Source: Antedon mediterranea
Lineage: Eukaryota > Echinodermata > Crinoidea > Comatulida > Antedonidae
DNA length: 64,000 bases
NCBI RefSeq assembly: GCF_964355755.1
Contig: NC_092679.1
Location: 1,426,001 to 1,490,000 of the forward strand
Reading direction: 5' to 3'
The position numbers and the translations under genes are program-made. This document shows positions 24,901-35,280 of this stretch, piece by piece. The notes below the pieces were generated by a model. The model saw only the letters and a list, made by a program, of their open reading frames with translations, was not told where the DNA came from and searched no databases. Every line of letters starts with the position of its first letter. Position 1 is the first letter of the stretch.

Positions 24901-27900
24901 ATTCAATTTTGAGAATAAGCTGTCATTCCATTCTTCTGTCATGTCACTATTGAGGGGACAAATATGTCATCAGGAAATAAATTAATAAAAGATTATAATT
25001 AGATTAGAGAAATGTAAAAATTAGTCACAAAAGAATAACATTGTACACGTGAGCAAGTTCAACAATGTGACAATGTCCAAGAGTAAAAAAATAATTACTT
25101 AGTCAAATTTGAACACCTGGTTATTTTAATGATGAACGAACGAGCGTTGAACTCTGACATACCAATGAAAAATTAAAAAACATGTGTACGAAAACAAAAC
25201 AATATAATACACCACCTCCTACTGTCCAATCAAATCAATTCATAATCAACGTAATGAGAAAATTCAAATTTGATCATAAATTCATATTTGATTAATTTAT
25301 CTTTTATATTTTCATTTCAAAAGGTATTTACTCTACGGTGATAACATAATCATTTTCAGAGTGATTGGTATTCCAACAGTGCATGAATTTGAAACAATTT
25401 CGCCTGGGGTGAAATGCTGGACGAGTTACACATTTCTTTTACCTTCTCGTGTTTGATGTTCTAACACGTTGAGTTGATCAGTTTGCTGTGCCCTCATGCA
25501 AACTGATTGTTTTTATTGATAATCACTTACAGGTAAAACTACATACAATACCGCAGGTGGAATATGTCTAGGACACTGAAGGCGTAATAAAGATGGACAT
25601 GTGTGTGTGGAAGTTTATAGGTAAAGTGTAGCCCTATATCTACTTTCTTATTACTACATGACCCGTGATTTACTTATAGGCCTACTAACTAATACTATCG
25701 GCATACTGGCAATTCATGTATCTGTCCATTTGTTTTACTCATTTAAAGCTCTGTCTACACTATCAAACTTTATGTGACAACAAAATGTGATGCGCCCATA
25801 TATATTTTACGTCGTCTATTAATTTTTAGTTACAACAAAAATATGATTGCTTAAAATAATTTCATATTTAATTATAATAATCATCAGTTCATCATTTTTA
25901 TGATAAATTCTCATTTTTAATTTTCCTGTGTTTTCTTCAACCACATCCTTGACTTGCTTCCTTTAATTAATAATTCTGATCTCATCTTGTCAAACATTTC
26001 ATCATGTCCGTCACGTTCACATAAAGTCATTTCATAATTCCAATAATTAAATTTAACAGTAGGACTACTTTACATTGCATCATGGCAAACTTATTTTTAC
26101 TTCTTGAAGAAATTACTATAAATGGCCAATCCAAACTTTTTTGGAATAAAGCAGAGTTTTATGATTTTGAAAACTTTAATACAGATTAACATTAACATTT
26201 TGAGATGTTTAGAGTTATAAATAGCATATATGCTGTCTATATTAGATACAACAATTTGAATATTATTAATTATTAGTTAATATTAAAAACTTTCATTACT
26301 GTAACTTGTAAGCGGTATAATCACCTCTTCATCCCAAGTAATTAATTTTAAGAATATTTGCCAAGAAATTCTGTTTGCATTTTCTCTCTTGGATGAAGTT
26401 GTTTTATACTCGCAGTAAAAATGTTCAATTTAATTCCCAGATGAACTGCTAAAACTTGAATCGCGTTCAAAACAAAGTCGTCTAAAAGCTTATTCAATTA
26501 ATAATTTTATTTCAGTGTAAGTAAATAAAATAGCAAATAAAAAAGAATATTGAAATATCCAAATGTTTGGAATGAAAAATCATCAAGTTAATGTTAATGT
26601 TGTTGTATTTATATAGTGCAAGCAGCAGATGGTTTCAAAGTGATTAAAATATAATGGAGACTAAACAAGTTTACAGATTAAATTTACTCACTAAAAAGGT
26701 GTTTTTTCAATTTTGATTAAGTTACAAATATATGTCAATCAAATAATAATAAATTATGGCAAAACTTCACACTATGACCACTCTCATGAGTTTTTTTTTT
26801 CATATTTCATCATCAATATACATACACTACATAAAGCAAGACCTCTTCCTTTAAAAACACTAGACAGAATTATATCTTAATTATAGTACTGTTTATAATG
26901 AACATGGGAAATGGTTTACAATTCATGCAACTAATAAACACAAACTAACTAAATCTAAAGAGAAGATCAATCAAACGATAAACAATCTACCTTTCAACTG
27001 CTAATATACTGGACTGCGTGCTCGGTGGGCCGCCAATAACAATCGTTTTGTGATTGTCAGAATGCCAGTGTTTCATTAATACGTTCGGATGGCCTCCAGC
27101 GAATGTGATTTTCTCTAATGTGCTAATCTCATTCTTCCAGCGTTTGTAGTGAGATTTTGAGAAGAGTTTTATCATGCCCTGACGGGACGCATTGCTTGTC
27201 CTCGACGTCCATTCTATCTTCCCAAACATCTGTAAAGAGATAAAATTATTAAGAATTCTAGAAATAACCATAATTTCCCCTTTCACTTCAATTTCTACAT
27301 TTCAAACCTCTCTACCGTTTGTAAAACAATTGAAGAAATGATATAATTTAAATAATTTATTTAATCAAATAAATACAAAACGCTCTATACATGTATTTGA
27401 CCAAAGCCACTTTAATGTGACATCATTGTTATTTTTTATTAACAATATGACCAGGAAAAATTATTTACCTATTAAAACCGTAATATAAAGAAAAACTAGT
27501 GAACCGTTTATTTATCTTTTAACGTCATTTCATGAGAAGTGAATAAATAATAATTATTCATATTTCTCACGTTTTTTGGGAAAAATATATATTTATTTTA
27601 AATTAAAATGTATAGTATTGTAAAATCCTGTTTATTTTGTTTCTGTACAAGATCAAGTTCTCGTTAGATGATAAGTAGTGGTGTGTTAATAATAAGATAA
27701 AATCATGTCTATCACAGTATCCTGTTGCGTAAGGGTGTCTGTTGAGCAACGTAACAAACTCATTTGCAAATCAGATTCCGTGGACGCTTTCTTTTTATGA
27801 TCAACTAATGTAGTTACATAATGTTAACAATAACATTACTCGCATAGATATAAACATTATTTATTAAAAGATTTTGTTTTCTTGGTTTTTGTGTATTATT

Positions 27901-30242
27901 ATTACCGAAAACATACACAGGAATACATACAGTAATATCTACTTCTTCTACTTGTTCCGTTAACATAAATTTTCCAGAAAATATAATCTGCTAAAGTGGT
28001 GTAATCTAGTTATTAATTACTACACCTGTTTCGTAAACTGTTCCAACTATCGTTTACACTTCCACCTGACGTCTTCCTACTTTCATAATCCATATAAATG
28101 CGTGAAATTATCCTAAGGGAGTATGGGAAAACTTCCTTCTCCTACTTTAGTAGGCCAACAGTACGGCTTTGTGGAAAAAATGTTTTTGGGCCAATTTTGA
28201 ATACTAATAGTTTAAATGTTGTTCCTTGCTATTCGGAGAATTAGATTCACAAATAATACAAAAAATAATAAATATACTGTAGATGCCTCATATTCTTACT
28301 TGTTATTATTTTGTGTGACCATGTTAAAGGGCCAACTGAGACAAGTTTACTTCGAGGTAGGTCCTCATTATTAATTGTATGGCATTTCATGAAATAAATG
28401 TTTGTTGAATTTTGAAATTTAATTCCTGTGTTGTAAAATCTAGATCTACCTAATATTTAAAAGCGTAATTTCTACTTCTAGTATATTAAACTGGAAACTA
28501 CTAGCATGATCTTCTGATCACTATTTAGATATGTCCTTGGCCTCTACACCACCTAACACGAGGTACGGTATCATCATACGTTAAATCTATATGATTGACG
28601 AACACGAACACATGATGAAACATACGTATTGTAATACACTATCATTATATTAAGTTTAATTTCAAAACAACTGACAAGCAATTATACAATGTCATGACTT
28701 GACATGGTAAAGACTTTAGAAAGTTGTGGTTTTCATCAAGAACCGTTGACCATTCCGACTATTAATAACGTCCAAATTCAAATACTTTCGGTTGTTATAA
28801 CTTATGTAGTAAGATTATGAAAAAACTATACCACGATTACCACTACAATTTTCATTCAAAAACATACCAAACACAGATAGACTTTGAGGAATACTGTACA
28901 ATTTAACTAAATGCTGTGTTCATCAACGTTAGTAACTGTATCCTGATTGGTCAGATGTTTTCATCAAGTAACATACATTTACTATACTTATCAATAAATT
29001 GTTAGATTTTAGCAAATGTTTAAAATCATCCTTTGATTTTCTTTTTTACAGTTTACCACATCTCCTTACCCATAGATGTCAATTTTCAAATAGTTCATCA
29101 TTTCTAAGCTCAGTGAACTAAGGAGTCATTTGGCACCTGTTGGCGCCAAATGTACGCATTTCCTACCTCATTTGTCATGGGATTCTCACTTATGATCAAT
29201 GTATGTTTCTGCTTTTCATCATGTTCCTTTGATTTTGTATTGAAATTAATCTTACTGAACCTTAATATCAAATTAACTTAACACAGAATTACAAAACTAA
29301 ACTTAAACCTAAAAAATAACTGAAACACTTGTTGCTTTCTCAATATGTTGTGTACAATAACTAGTATCATTTGTTGCTAGTCATATAATTATGGTGCAAC
29401 ATTGTCATTAAGTAAGTAAGGTTAATTAAAACATTTTTAATATTTGTTTATTTTGAAAATTTGAATTTAAAAATCTTGTACTCATAAAAAGTTAATTTAG
29501 TTATTTTTTACACTTTGTTTATTTTATCTGCTGATTCATGATGTCGTTGATAAAAATGTGCTACTGACATTGAAAGACCTTTGTAATCATCAACTGCATT
29601 CAAAGATTTGACATCACAGAGTTACAATGCAATTATCAATTGTGTCAGAAAATAAGAAAAACAAAGTTAACTCTATCATTCCTACACAGTATCATTTTTA
29701 AATCCTTTTTATCTGAAATGTCATTTCTAATCTAAACATTACATTTTTTTAACCTTTAAATTGAGAATTTTGGATGAATCATGCTGGGTAACTAACCTCT
29801 AACGTAACTTTTTTACAAACTAATTTTAATTAGAGTTTGTTTTCAAGTTACCAAATAAAGTAACAGATATCAAGTCCAACCACCTTATCCAGCAAATTCA
29901 CAATTCTCATAAAAATCAACAACAAACTAACAGTTAACAACAACAATTAACAACCAGGATAATTAACTATGAAATTTATTTTCCAAAGGGGTTTTTCTAA
30001 ATTAGCAAATTTCAGAAAAAAATAAGCAAATTGAAGACTTACCGATTTTCCTTTTTCATGGCCAGCCATCTGAAGTGTCTGCAGCCACTTGACATCAGTT
30101 GGTGGTGGTGACTTGGTGGATCTTTGAAGACTCTCAATCTGGTCATTATCTGGTTCTCTACAGATGTACATATCTCTAGGCATACTTACTGATCCAGTCA
30201 GTTGCTGCAGTTTCATTTTAATAGTTGTTCCACTTCCAGATA
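12999..30242 (-). CDS. Pseudokinase-like protein with long coiled-coil insertion, 3' five exons
   Basis: Exons in order on the minus strand: 30242-30043, 27229-26991, 24472-24274, 16163 to about 13920, and 13100-12999 (stop TGA). The first three junctions keep phase. The kinase-like domain spans exons 2 to 5: SRQGMIKLF carries the candidate VAIK lysine, then SPFFEYGNLQNFL, then SEGLCFLHSRNIIHNRIQAT in the catalytic-loop position (HRD reads HNR, so the catalytic Asp is absent). VVISEFGKAK stands at DFG, with Glu for Asp, and DVRAFGIMLCEMLLW is subdomain IX-like. About 650 residues follow: a coiled coil (near residues 190-290 after 16148), Ser-rich disorder, and a compact C-terminal block. The last exon restores MVKIVERCWREEPP, a typical kinase subdomain XI. 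The splice 13919/13100 is inferred: a gtatat donor in phase 0. Without it the reading frame ends in its own stop at 13863. I do not recognise the family; TEX14-like and LRRK-like proteins were considered and do not match well. The 5' end is unresolved. Confidence 0.65.
13101..13862. other. Intron (or 3' UTR) of the pseudokinase gene
   Basis: AT-rich sequence between the large exon and the last exon. The acceptor is atattttcag before 13100. No ORF or repeat was recognised apart from a short direct duplication of aagtggtgctcattgc near 13225-13255. Confidence 0.5.
13863..16163 (-). CDS. Large exon of the pseudokinase gene (uninterrupted ~766-codon frame)
   Basis: The frame runs from the acceptor at 16163 to a TAA at 13863, far longer than chance allows in AT-rich DNA. 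It contains the EFG motif, the subdomain IX-like DVRAFG segment, a coiled coil around LLKEFQEENEQMNTLKKQ, and Ser-rich low-complexity sequence. A final block (YYLGELQRQFPWLPEVTVDV, VCVSDVHFRFQYKTHYQLFS) looks folded. If the 13919 donor is used, the last 13 codons are intronic. If not, this is an alternative terminal exon lacking kinase subdomain XI. The overlapping plus-strand ORFs around 14405 and 15052-15399 are shadows. Confidence 0.8.
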   Translation of the reverse strand, partial: NSEFRVVISEFGKAKDVSTIRRRKRGGTLQKQEEANRTIEDHYLNVPGSISLKVFHDSEWAENVELFVADVRAFGIMLCEMLLWSSTDNCRKHLSASGKNNFAFLKGDEETENKLNVETDKPDQTPQEYSPKSVDAEVTSSPLQIRNIKSIKESLELSGLNRYVAEDHPVKTAAYVGGGHRHHFVQSMPPPVFNDLTTKHLDMLLEEAHNQVMEMEKESEKLEGINTRKPDEVLNHRVLYDRKYRESLVNLLKEFQEENEQMNTLKKQCELTCATKSLEEELSKNSRTLTKEVNKKTVEKESNESRSSSDSSGTETGDNDLFGLDSTNDLLQLLPDGSSKRKSICSTDSGISSQQESLSNFNTKKNNKKDNNSVLGTNNKVPGWSRHLNSHSPTPFHFRNVPRSRTTIYAKGSGDNELPSFSVLSQMIETWIQSHADQDCEYRSSILDGVQKSRANIPETIPETDSDKRYSDLRKACSTSAIDDVSWQETEKVPSSPTTPEPKHKSSLSQFYVRKTGAKSPCFTKVKNNPLQVQYEGSQYSNQLYKKWRSADNVNIHKNGAASVCPKCQLPDGPTTPGCELDMSDSLINSLPGQCCCISLNNSLNQPPSPQLRNTIRNENIYTPMVSIQQKLNLDVYMGEIPELCTTNIDTADIQYCEVFLPSGINKHHQYYLGELQRQFPWLPEVTVDVLRDDERKSKAFSNWLQILRRDKGYLHLQVCVSDVHFRFQYKTHYQLFSLVNPRPTGTMVYLSKDKPGLLYIPYAFN
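16558..16832. repeat. 22-bp minisatellite, block 1
   Basis: About 12 copies of a unit reading aatggaagttaagaatgaac plus tt, with single-base variants (atagaag, aataaag, aataaac). Block 2 at 17188-17738 has the same unit. The 355 bp between the blocks are unique sequence. The block sits in the intron 16164-24273. Confidence 0.95.
17188..17738. repeat. 22-bp minisatellite, block 2
   Basis: About 25 copies of the same unit as block 1, in the same orientation. A local sub-pattern alternates gaatgaac and gaataaac units through 17200-17400, suggesting a 44-bp higher-order unit. Variants at the 3' end (gttagg, gacgtt) repeat as pairs. Confidence 0.95.
18466..18645. repeat. Multi-arm inverted repeat with (AT)n centres
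   Basis: The sequence gcattgtcatttttttcagt, taatttgcct and ggattta runs into an (AT)n tract, then its complement, then the same arm again and a second complement (ending gaaaaaaatgacaatgc). It is a nested palindrome of about 155 bp, with two (TA)n loop centres near 18530 and 18595. It could fold as one long hairpin or two small ones. Confidence 0.9.
18646..18785. mobile_element. Dispersed element fragment next to the palindrome
   Basis: The stretch includes agagctttcggggcaacact followed by agcccttcatcag. This resembles sequence seen at the ends of dispersed, possibly Penelope-like, elements in invertebrate genomes, but that recollection is not verified. No reverse transcriptase reading frame is present in the flanks. 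Confidence 0.3.
18946..19140. repeat. Dispersed inverted-repeat family C, copy 2
   Basis: It shares motif order with 6706-6935: tacctccacatggca, attctgtaatacagtatcac, gatacatgtgtgacactgta. Internal self-complementarity is high. Non-coding. Confidence 0.45.
19141..22313. other. Intronic AT-rich sequence, nothing recognised
   Basis: Part of the 8.1-kb intron of the pseudokinase gene. Short ORFs at 19223-19435 and 20579-20872 have no protein-like motifs. Degenerate copies of tactgcagtaat occur at 19250-19390. Confidence 0.5.
22314..22476. mobile_element. MITE family A, copy 5
   Basis: The left end is AAAGCTCTGTCTACACAATC and the right end TTTGATAGTGTAGACAAC, which lacks the last bases of the inverted repeat. 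The interior carries three tandem blocks of ccaaatatggtagtgatatg, the reverse orientation of the blocks in copies 2 and 3. Confidence 0.8.
25745..25805. mobile_element. MITE family A, copy 6, left half only
   Basis: TAAAGCTCTGTCTACACTAT is followed by caaactttatgtgacaacaa and a cgcccatatata stretch, after which similarity stops. No right arm follows within 200 bp, so this is a truncated copy in the intron 24473-26990. Confidence 0.75.
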
Positions 30243-33200
30243 CTAAAAACAAATATTTCATTCACTTTTATTGCTAAGAACAAATAAACCAGCAAACATG
30301 GATAAATTGACTTATAAAATGTGACAATATGAGGTTAAAGACAAAGATGACTAATTCCATTAAATTATATAACAAATCCGGCTAAAATTCACATTAAATT
30401 TGATATCAGGTGCCCATTAGTAATTAAGAGTTATATACTGTGTAATATTGGTTAGATGTAATCAATTTAATACATCTTGAATCATATTTTCAATTCAATT
30501 TCAATTTCTTTTATTTCAAAAATATTTCATTCATATCAAAAAACGTACAAACAGGAAAAGTAAAAAAAAAAAATTCAAACACAAGCTTAAATTTATAGAA
30601 TACTTATCAATCCATTTTACTGGTGGGAATTAGTCTAAATTACTATTAAACCAAATTCACTTTTCTTTTATAGAAGTACAAAGAATGTCATGAAAGACCT
30701 ACTCGTATCATAAAAGAATATTACAGTACTAATTGATGAGTATTGTAGAATTGACAAGACAACAAACAGGTGTTACGATGCACATAAAATGGAGAGATAT
30801 TCCTCGTCATCATTGTGTCATTGATTACTGAATAAAAGGAAACAACTTGTTCCCGAACAGGTGATGACATAAAATCATTCCGGATATGATGATGGATAAA
30901 TACTTTTAAAAATCAATTAATTTATACTTAAATACAAAACTTATTTTTATCTTTCCTATTAAAGAGTGTTAGGCCTACTATAGCAATAGGTCAATATAGA
31001 AAATGTAATTTTAATTTATTTAAAAACAGCCCAAAAATATTTTAGAATACTATACAGTACTCTTTTGTATTAAAAAAGAATAGTAACCATAGCTACAGTA
31101 GCATGAGGCAGACAAGGAGGTCGCCTCGTCTGAAAAATATTAACTTCCCATCCCAATTCCCCCATAGAGATATTCATATTTTATATTAATAATTACCGTA
31201 TATTTAAGCATTTTGCCTCATCTGTTTTTAACCTCTCGCTACAGCCTTGAGTTATGCAATAATTAATATAAATAATGATGAAGCATATGATGTGTAATAT
31301 TTGTACATAATAATAGAGAAATTATAATTTTCTATACCGTAATTAATGATAGGAAAGCATAGCTGTGTTAATTAGTATAAATCATGTTTTCAATTATACT
31401 TGGACACTTATTCTATCAAGAATGCTAGAAAGCTTGCCAGCAACCTTGTTGTATTCAATATACAGTATATTAAAAAGGCTTCTATTTTATGCCATTAAAA
31501 GTATATTCTGTAGAAAACAAGCAACAAACTTAAGAACTACTATATTTCTTCGGGTATACAGTAATCCCACTTCTGGTCTAATCCCACCCCCTAGTTTATG
31601 TCTGATTTTACAAACCGGCATATCCCAGGTATAGTCCCAGTATTGACTTTTGGTCTGGATGTAAGTCCCTCTCTAGCCAGTTCAGATGAGTTTTTACAAA
31701 ATATTCTTACCAATAATCTGTTTTCCAGTACCAGGGTTTCTCCGGGTATAGTCCCACCCCCAAAGTTGGCCCAATTTTGTGTTCTAGTGGGGTGGGATTT
31801 AACCAGAGGATATACGGTAATTGAAAAGGTTTCTATTTTATGCCATATAATAATTCTGCAGAAAACAAGAAACAACCTTTTAAAATTACTTGACAATGAC
31901 ATTGACAAGCATTTTTGTTATGAAAAGTTGAGTTTGACACCTTAGGGTTGTGTTCAAATTATTGTTGTACTAATTGTTTAACTTAACAGTGATTACCAAA
32001 CTTAAATTAGATTATTTACAATTAGTTAATTGTTCATAACAATGTGTATTTTAGTTAAATAATTGATTTAAGAAGCACTTAAAATTCCAGTGTTGCAATG
32101 AAACTTTGCTTGTTAGCCTGCTAACTTAATCGGATTTCCTGTTAAAATGTTCTGAATGGTCGAGTGTTTCCATAGAAGCAGACTACAATAGGTAAACTTG
32201 ACCAATGAGGCAAACTTATATTAAGAACTTGTGAAAAACTGGGTTTAATTATTTTAAAAAGCTGTTATAATCTAAAGATTGAAATACAACACCTTTAACT
32301 TGTGAAATTTTCCTTAATTTTTACAATCCAATTTATTGTAAAAGTATTTGAGATTAGTTGTTATTGTATTTTTTATTTGTGTGAACATGATCTGGGTTTA
32401 TTAAAGGTAATTTACACAAATTACATATTAAGTTAATTTTCTGCTCTTATTTACATTTTACAGTCTTAATCTCTGTCCAGACAACATATTGTGGAAGTCA
32501 CAGAGGAGTAGTTGTAGTAGTTGTTCCTGGGCACTTGACCATATGGCATTGGACGTTTGACCACTAACATTGTCATATTGTGTATACATCAATTTATTTT
32601 CAGGAGTACAACTACTAAAACATCAATAACCAACAACCTATACAGTATCTTAATAAAGCTCTTCTTAATGTTACTGCATTACTGACTGAATCAAGTATCA
32701 ACCAAGAAAGTCCTTCAGACTAAACTTGCATTGCCTACATTAACAACCTTCAATAAATTAAGAGAGCTAATTGGCCCCTGGATGTTATTAAAACATCTCT
32801 CGATTTATCTAAACTTGAAACTTGATCAATGCTATGCGAGATCACACATTGACAACACCTGGAATTGTTTTTATTGACAACATGGATTTGGCCTGTAGCC
32901 TAAAACCTGAAGAAATCTTGAAAAAGCAGAAATATAAATAATAACTATACTACACAACATCTATGTTTTAAATTTTGTGTAAAAACATATTCATTTAAGT
33001 ATACCTACTACCGTATAATATATATACCTCTTTTTTAAAACTAGTGCTACACTATTTTTAACAATCATCTAATTCTGAAACAATACTTGAAAAGTGACAT
33101 TTCTATAAACAAATATCTAAATTTAATCCAATTCCCATCAAAATTGTAATATAATATAAGCCTGTTGTTAAAATAGTTGCCGAACAAATTTGACTTAATT

Positions 33201-33702
33201 GAAATAGAAAATATTTAAGAAGGGTTAAACAGTTACAATTACATCGTAATTGAATGGGTTAAAAAAAGGGGGAAAAAATCAAAGTTGCCGAAAAAGAAAA
33301 CACGCTTTGTAGATTTAATCTGGAGGGTGGGATCCTTTGATAAGCATTGAACCAGGGTAATATTAAAAAGTAAACAATGGTAAGAAAATCTGTAAAGAAA
33401 TGTACCAATATAAGATTGTGTTTGATTGTTGATTAGAACGGATTAATGCATTGGAGTCTTCAGGTCAAGTGTGTACATTAACAAAGAAATTAATTGGATT
33501 ATTATACAACATTTCTTTATTTCTATTTTTTTGTAAAATCTATAGGAGTTAGAAAAGGTAATCTAACACTGTTTTTGCAGTAAAAAAGGTTACTTTCTCT
33601 TGAAAACAGACATTGCTATAAGGAATTCCCTACTGATAACATGCAACAACATTTTATCTATTATTGCCATGTGATTCAAACTCCTAACAACGAGACATTG
33701 CT
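30243..33702. other. Non-coding interval between pseudokinase exon and GPCR gene
   Basis: AT-rich and without recognised exons. It contains an old partial duplication at about 31465-31885. Whether it is intron or intergenic depends on the unknown 5' end of the pseudokinase gene: the exon at 30242 begins after an acceptor and needs an upstream exon ending one base into a codon. Confidence 0.5.
31465..31885. repeat. Diverged direct duplication, about 350-bp spacing
   Basis: A block of about 65 bp containing cttctattttatgccat and gtagaaaacaagcaacaa (31478-31535) recurs as tttctattttatgccat and gcagaaaacaagaaacaa (31828-31880). Inside the interval, cgggtatacagtaatcccac and cgggtatagtcccaccccc also resemble each other. 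An ORF of about 115 codons crosses both strands here, but its composition follows the repeat. Confidence 0.6.
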
Positions 33703-33823
33703 AAAGCTTGGTTCCTTCTTAAGCAAGGCATGGAAGTAATCTCACTGCAAGTAATTTGACCAATCACAACAACTAACTTAGGTTATGCCTACGTTGTTGA
33801 AATGCGTCCAAATGGGAACCAAG
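33703..33823. mobile_element. MITE family B, degenerate copy just downstream of the GPCR gene
   Basis: The left end is AAAGCTTGGTTCC and the right end GGGAACCAAG. The interior has the family motifs gcaaggc, ttgaccaatcacaa and tacgttgttgaaatgcgt. It lies about 70 bp beyond the GPCR stop codon. Confidence 0.6.
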
Positions 33824-33887
33824 TCCTAGCAACAGTTACGGAATCAAATATATTGATCAAAAAGTAAAAATAAAATAATCTATAATC

Positions 33888-33893
33888 TTTATT
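33888..33893 (-). terminator. AATAAA polyadenylation signal overlapping the GPCR stop codon
   Basis: The minus strand reads CTCCTAATAAAG. The last two bases of the TAA stop are the first two of AATAAA. If used, the 3' untranslated region would be only some 15-30 nt. A further U-rich stretch follows. Confidence 0.55.
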
Positions 33894-34875
33894 AGGAGTT
33901 TGAATCACATCTTTTATATATCATTTTACACATTAAAAAAAATTGATGTATTATACCTTTTTGTTTACAAGAATGTAGAAAAAGACCAACTCGTCCTTGC
34001 TCCATTCCGAGCGTCGCAAGATATAGCAACGGATTAACAATCGATTCAAACGGTAACACAAATCCAAATACCCACTGGATTAATCCCGTGCTTATCGACG
34101 AACCAGCATACGCGTTAAATCCAATAACCAATACGGGAATCCAACAAACAGTGGTTGCTAATATGATGAACGAAAAACGCTTGGCAAATACTATTTCACG
34201 CCTTATAACGCGTGCTTCCATCGGTATGGCCATTACCAATGTGTTTTTCTGTCGTTGTAATTGACAAATTATTAACAATATTTCCAGTGAGATTGTGAGA
34301 ACGACAAACGCAGAGTAACAGAACAAGACTAACGTATAAATCCACAAAGATTCTTGCGGTGGTCTGAGCACTAAACACAAAGTGTTCCAATATGTTTGCA
34401 CGGTGGGTTTAAAATATTGCACAGGAAGGTATGGAACGGAAGATAAGCCAAACATTGCTACCCATTCCAATAAAATTAAGATTTTATAAAATGATAGATA
34501 GTTTTTTGTTCTACGGAACTTTTTTGGGAAGAGTTTGCCAAGGAGAAGGTTCGTAGCCATTGTGATCATAATCGTCAGAGTAATGTTAAAAGCCAACGTT
34601 CCTATGAATCCTGTTACATTGCAAAGAGGCTGAAACTGTTGAAGTCGTTCCGGTTGAGTGTCCAGCGAGAAGATGGCGTCCATTGCAGCAATCAGAATCA
34701 GATACACGGACACTAAAAAGTTTGCGATACACAGGTTGTGTAAAAAGAAGCTTGTGATTCTGCATTCTCGTTTTTGCAACAAACGAACGACAAGACAAAA
34801 AACGTTGAGGAAAATTGACACAACAATGCACGTCCAAATAAATCCAATTAAAATATTTGAAGCAAAGAGCCCCAT
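33892..34875 (-). CDS. Class A (rhodopsin-like) GPCR, LGR-like, single coding exon
   Basis: 327 residues with seven hydrophobic segments at about 7-33, 42-69, 85-113, 130-151, 177-205, 230-257 and 262-288. Class A marks: Cys85 and Cys167 (TM3 to loop 2 disulfide), Trp138 in TM4, CWIP at 244-247 in TM6, NPLLY at 281-285 in TM7. Oddities: the TM2 Asp is Asn52 (LCIANFLV), and no DRY/ERW follows TM3 (it reads TNLLLGKLF). The NLCIANFLVSVYLILIAAMD and KRFSFIILATTVCWIP stretches recall LGR/relaxin-receptor transmembrane regions, but there is no leucine-rich ectodomain here. The start is well supported: an in-frame TAG lies at 34900-34902, nine codons upstream. An acceptor (tttatttttcag) before 34945 implies a 5' untranslated exon further right. 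Ligand and G-protein coupling are unknown. Confidence 0.9.
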   Translation of the reverse strand: MGLFASNILIGFIWTCIVVSIFLNVFCLVVRLLQKRECRITSFFLHNLCIANFLVSVYLILIAAMDAIFSLDTQPERLQQFQPLCNVTGFIGTLAFNITLTIMITMATNLLLGKLFPKKFRRTKNYLSFYKILILLEWVAMFGLSSVPYLPVQYFKPTVQTYWNTLCLVLRPPQESLWIYTLVLFCYSAFVVLTISLEILLIICQLQRQKNTLVMAIPMEARVIRREIVFAKRFSFIILATTVCWIPVLVIGFNAYAGSSISTGLIQWVFGFVLPFESIVNPLLYLATLGMEQGRVGLFLHSCKQKGIIHQFFLMCKMIYKRCDSNS

Positions 34876-35025
34876 CTTGCTTGTATTCTCTTCTTCGTAC
34901 TATTCCACAACTTTTATCATCTTTAATTGTTGAGTTGGTTTTGGGCTGAAAAATAAAGATCAAATGTTGTAATTTTCAATGTACTTAAATATTATGTAAC
35001 TTATCTTGACTACCTTGAAGACATT

Positions 35026-35280
35026 ATATAATTTATAACTGTAAATATGTTTGCACTCCTTTTATTTATAACTGAAAATATGTTTATAACTATAAATATG
35101 TAGTAAACACATTTAATTTTTAACTATAAATATGTTTGTACATCTTTAATTTTTAACTATAGATATTTTTACAAACTTTTAATTTCTAACATGTTCGCAC
35201 AACTTTGATTTACAATTATAGATATTTGTACACACTTTTGATTTATATGTTTGCACACCTTTTATTTATAAAGATTTAAT
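35026..35280. repeat. Degenerate tandem repeat upstream of the GPCR exon
   Basis: Roughly six copies of a unit of about 40 bp built from ttataactataaatatgttt and gcacaccttttattta-like pieces. The copies have diverged considerably. It lies in the intron preceding the GPCR coding exon. Confidence 0.6.

Noticed and set aside
13863-30242. Assignment of the pseudokinase gene to TEX14 or LRRK
   Set aside because: No ankyrin or leucine-rich repeats are seen, and the motif order and the long C-lobe insertion do not match what I know of either family.
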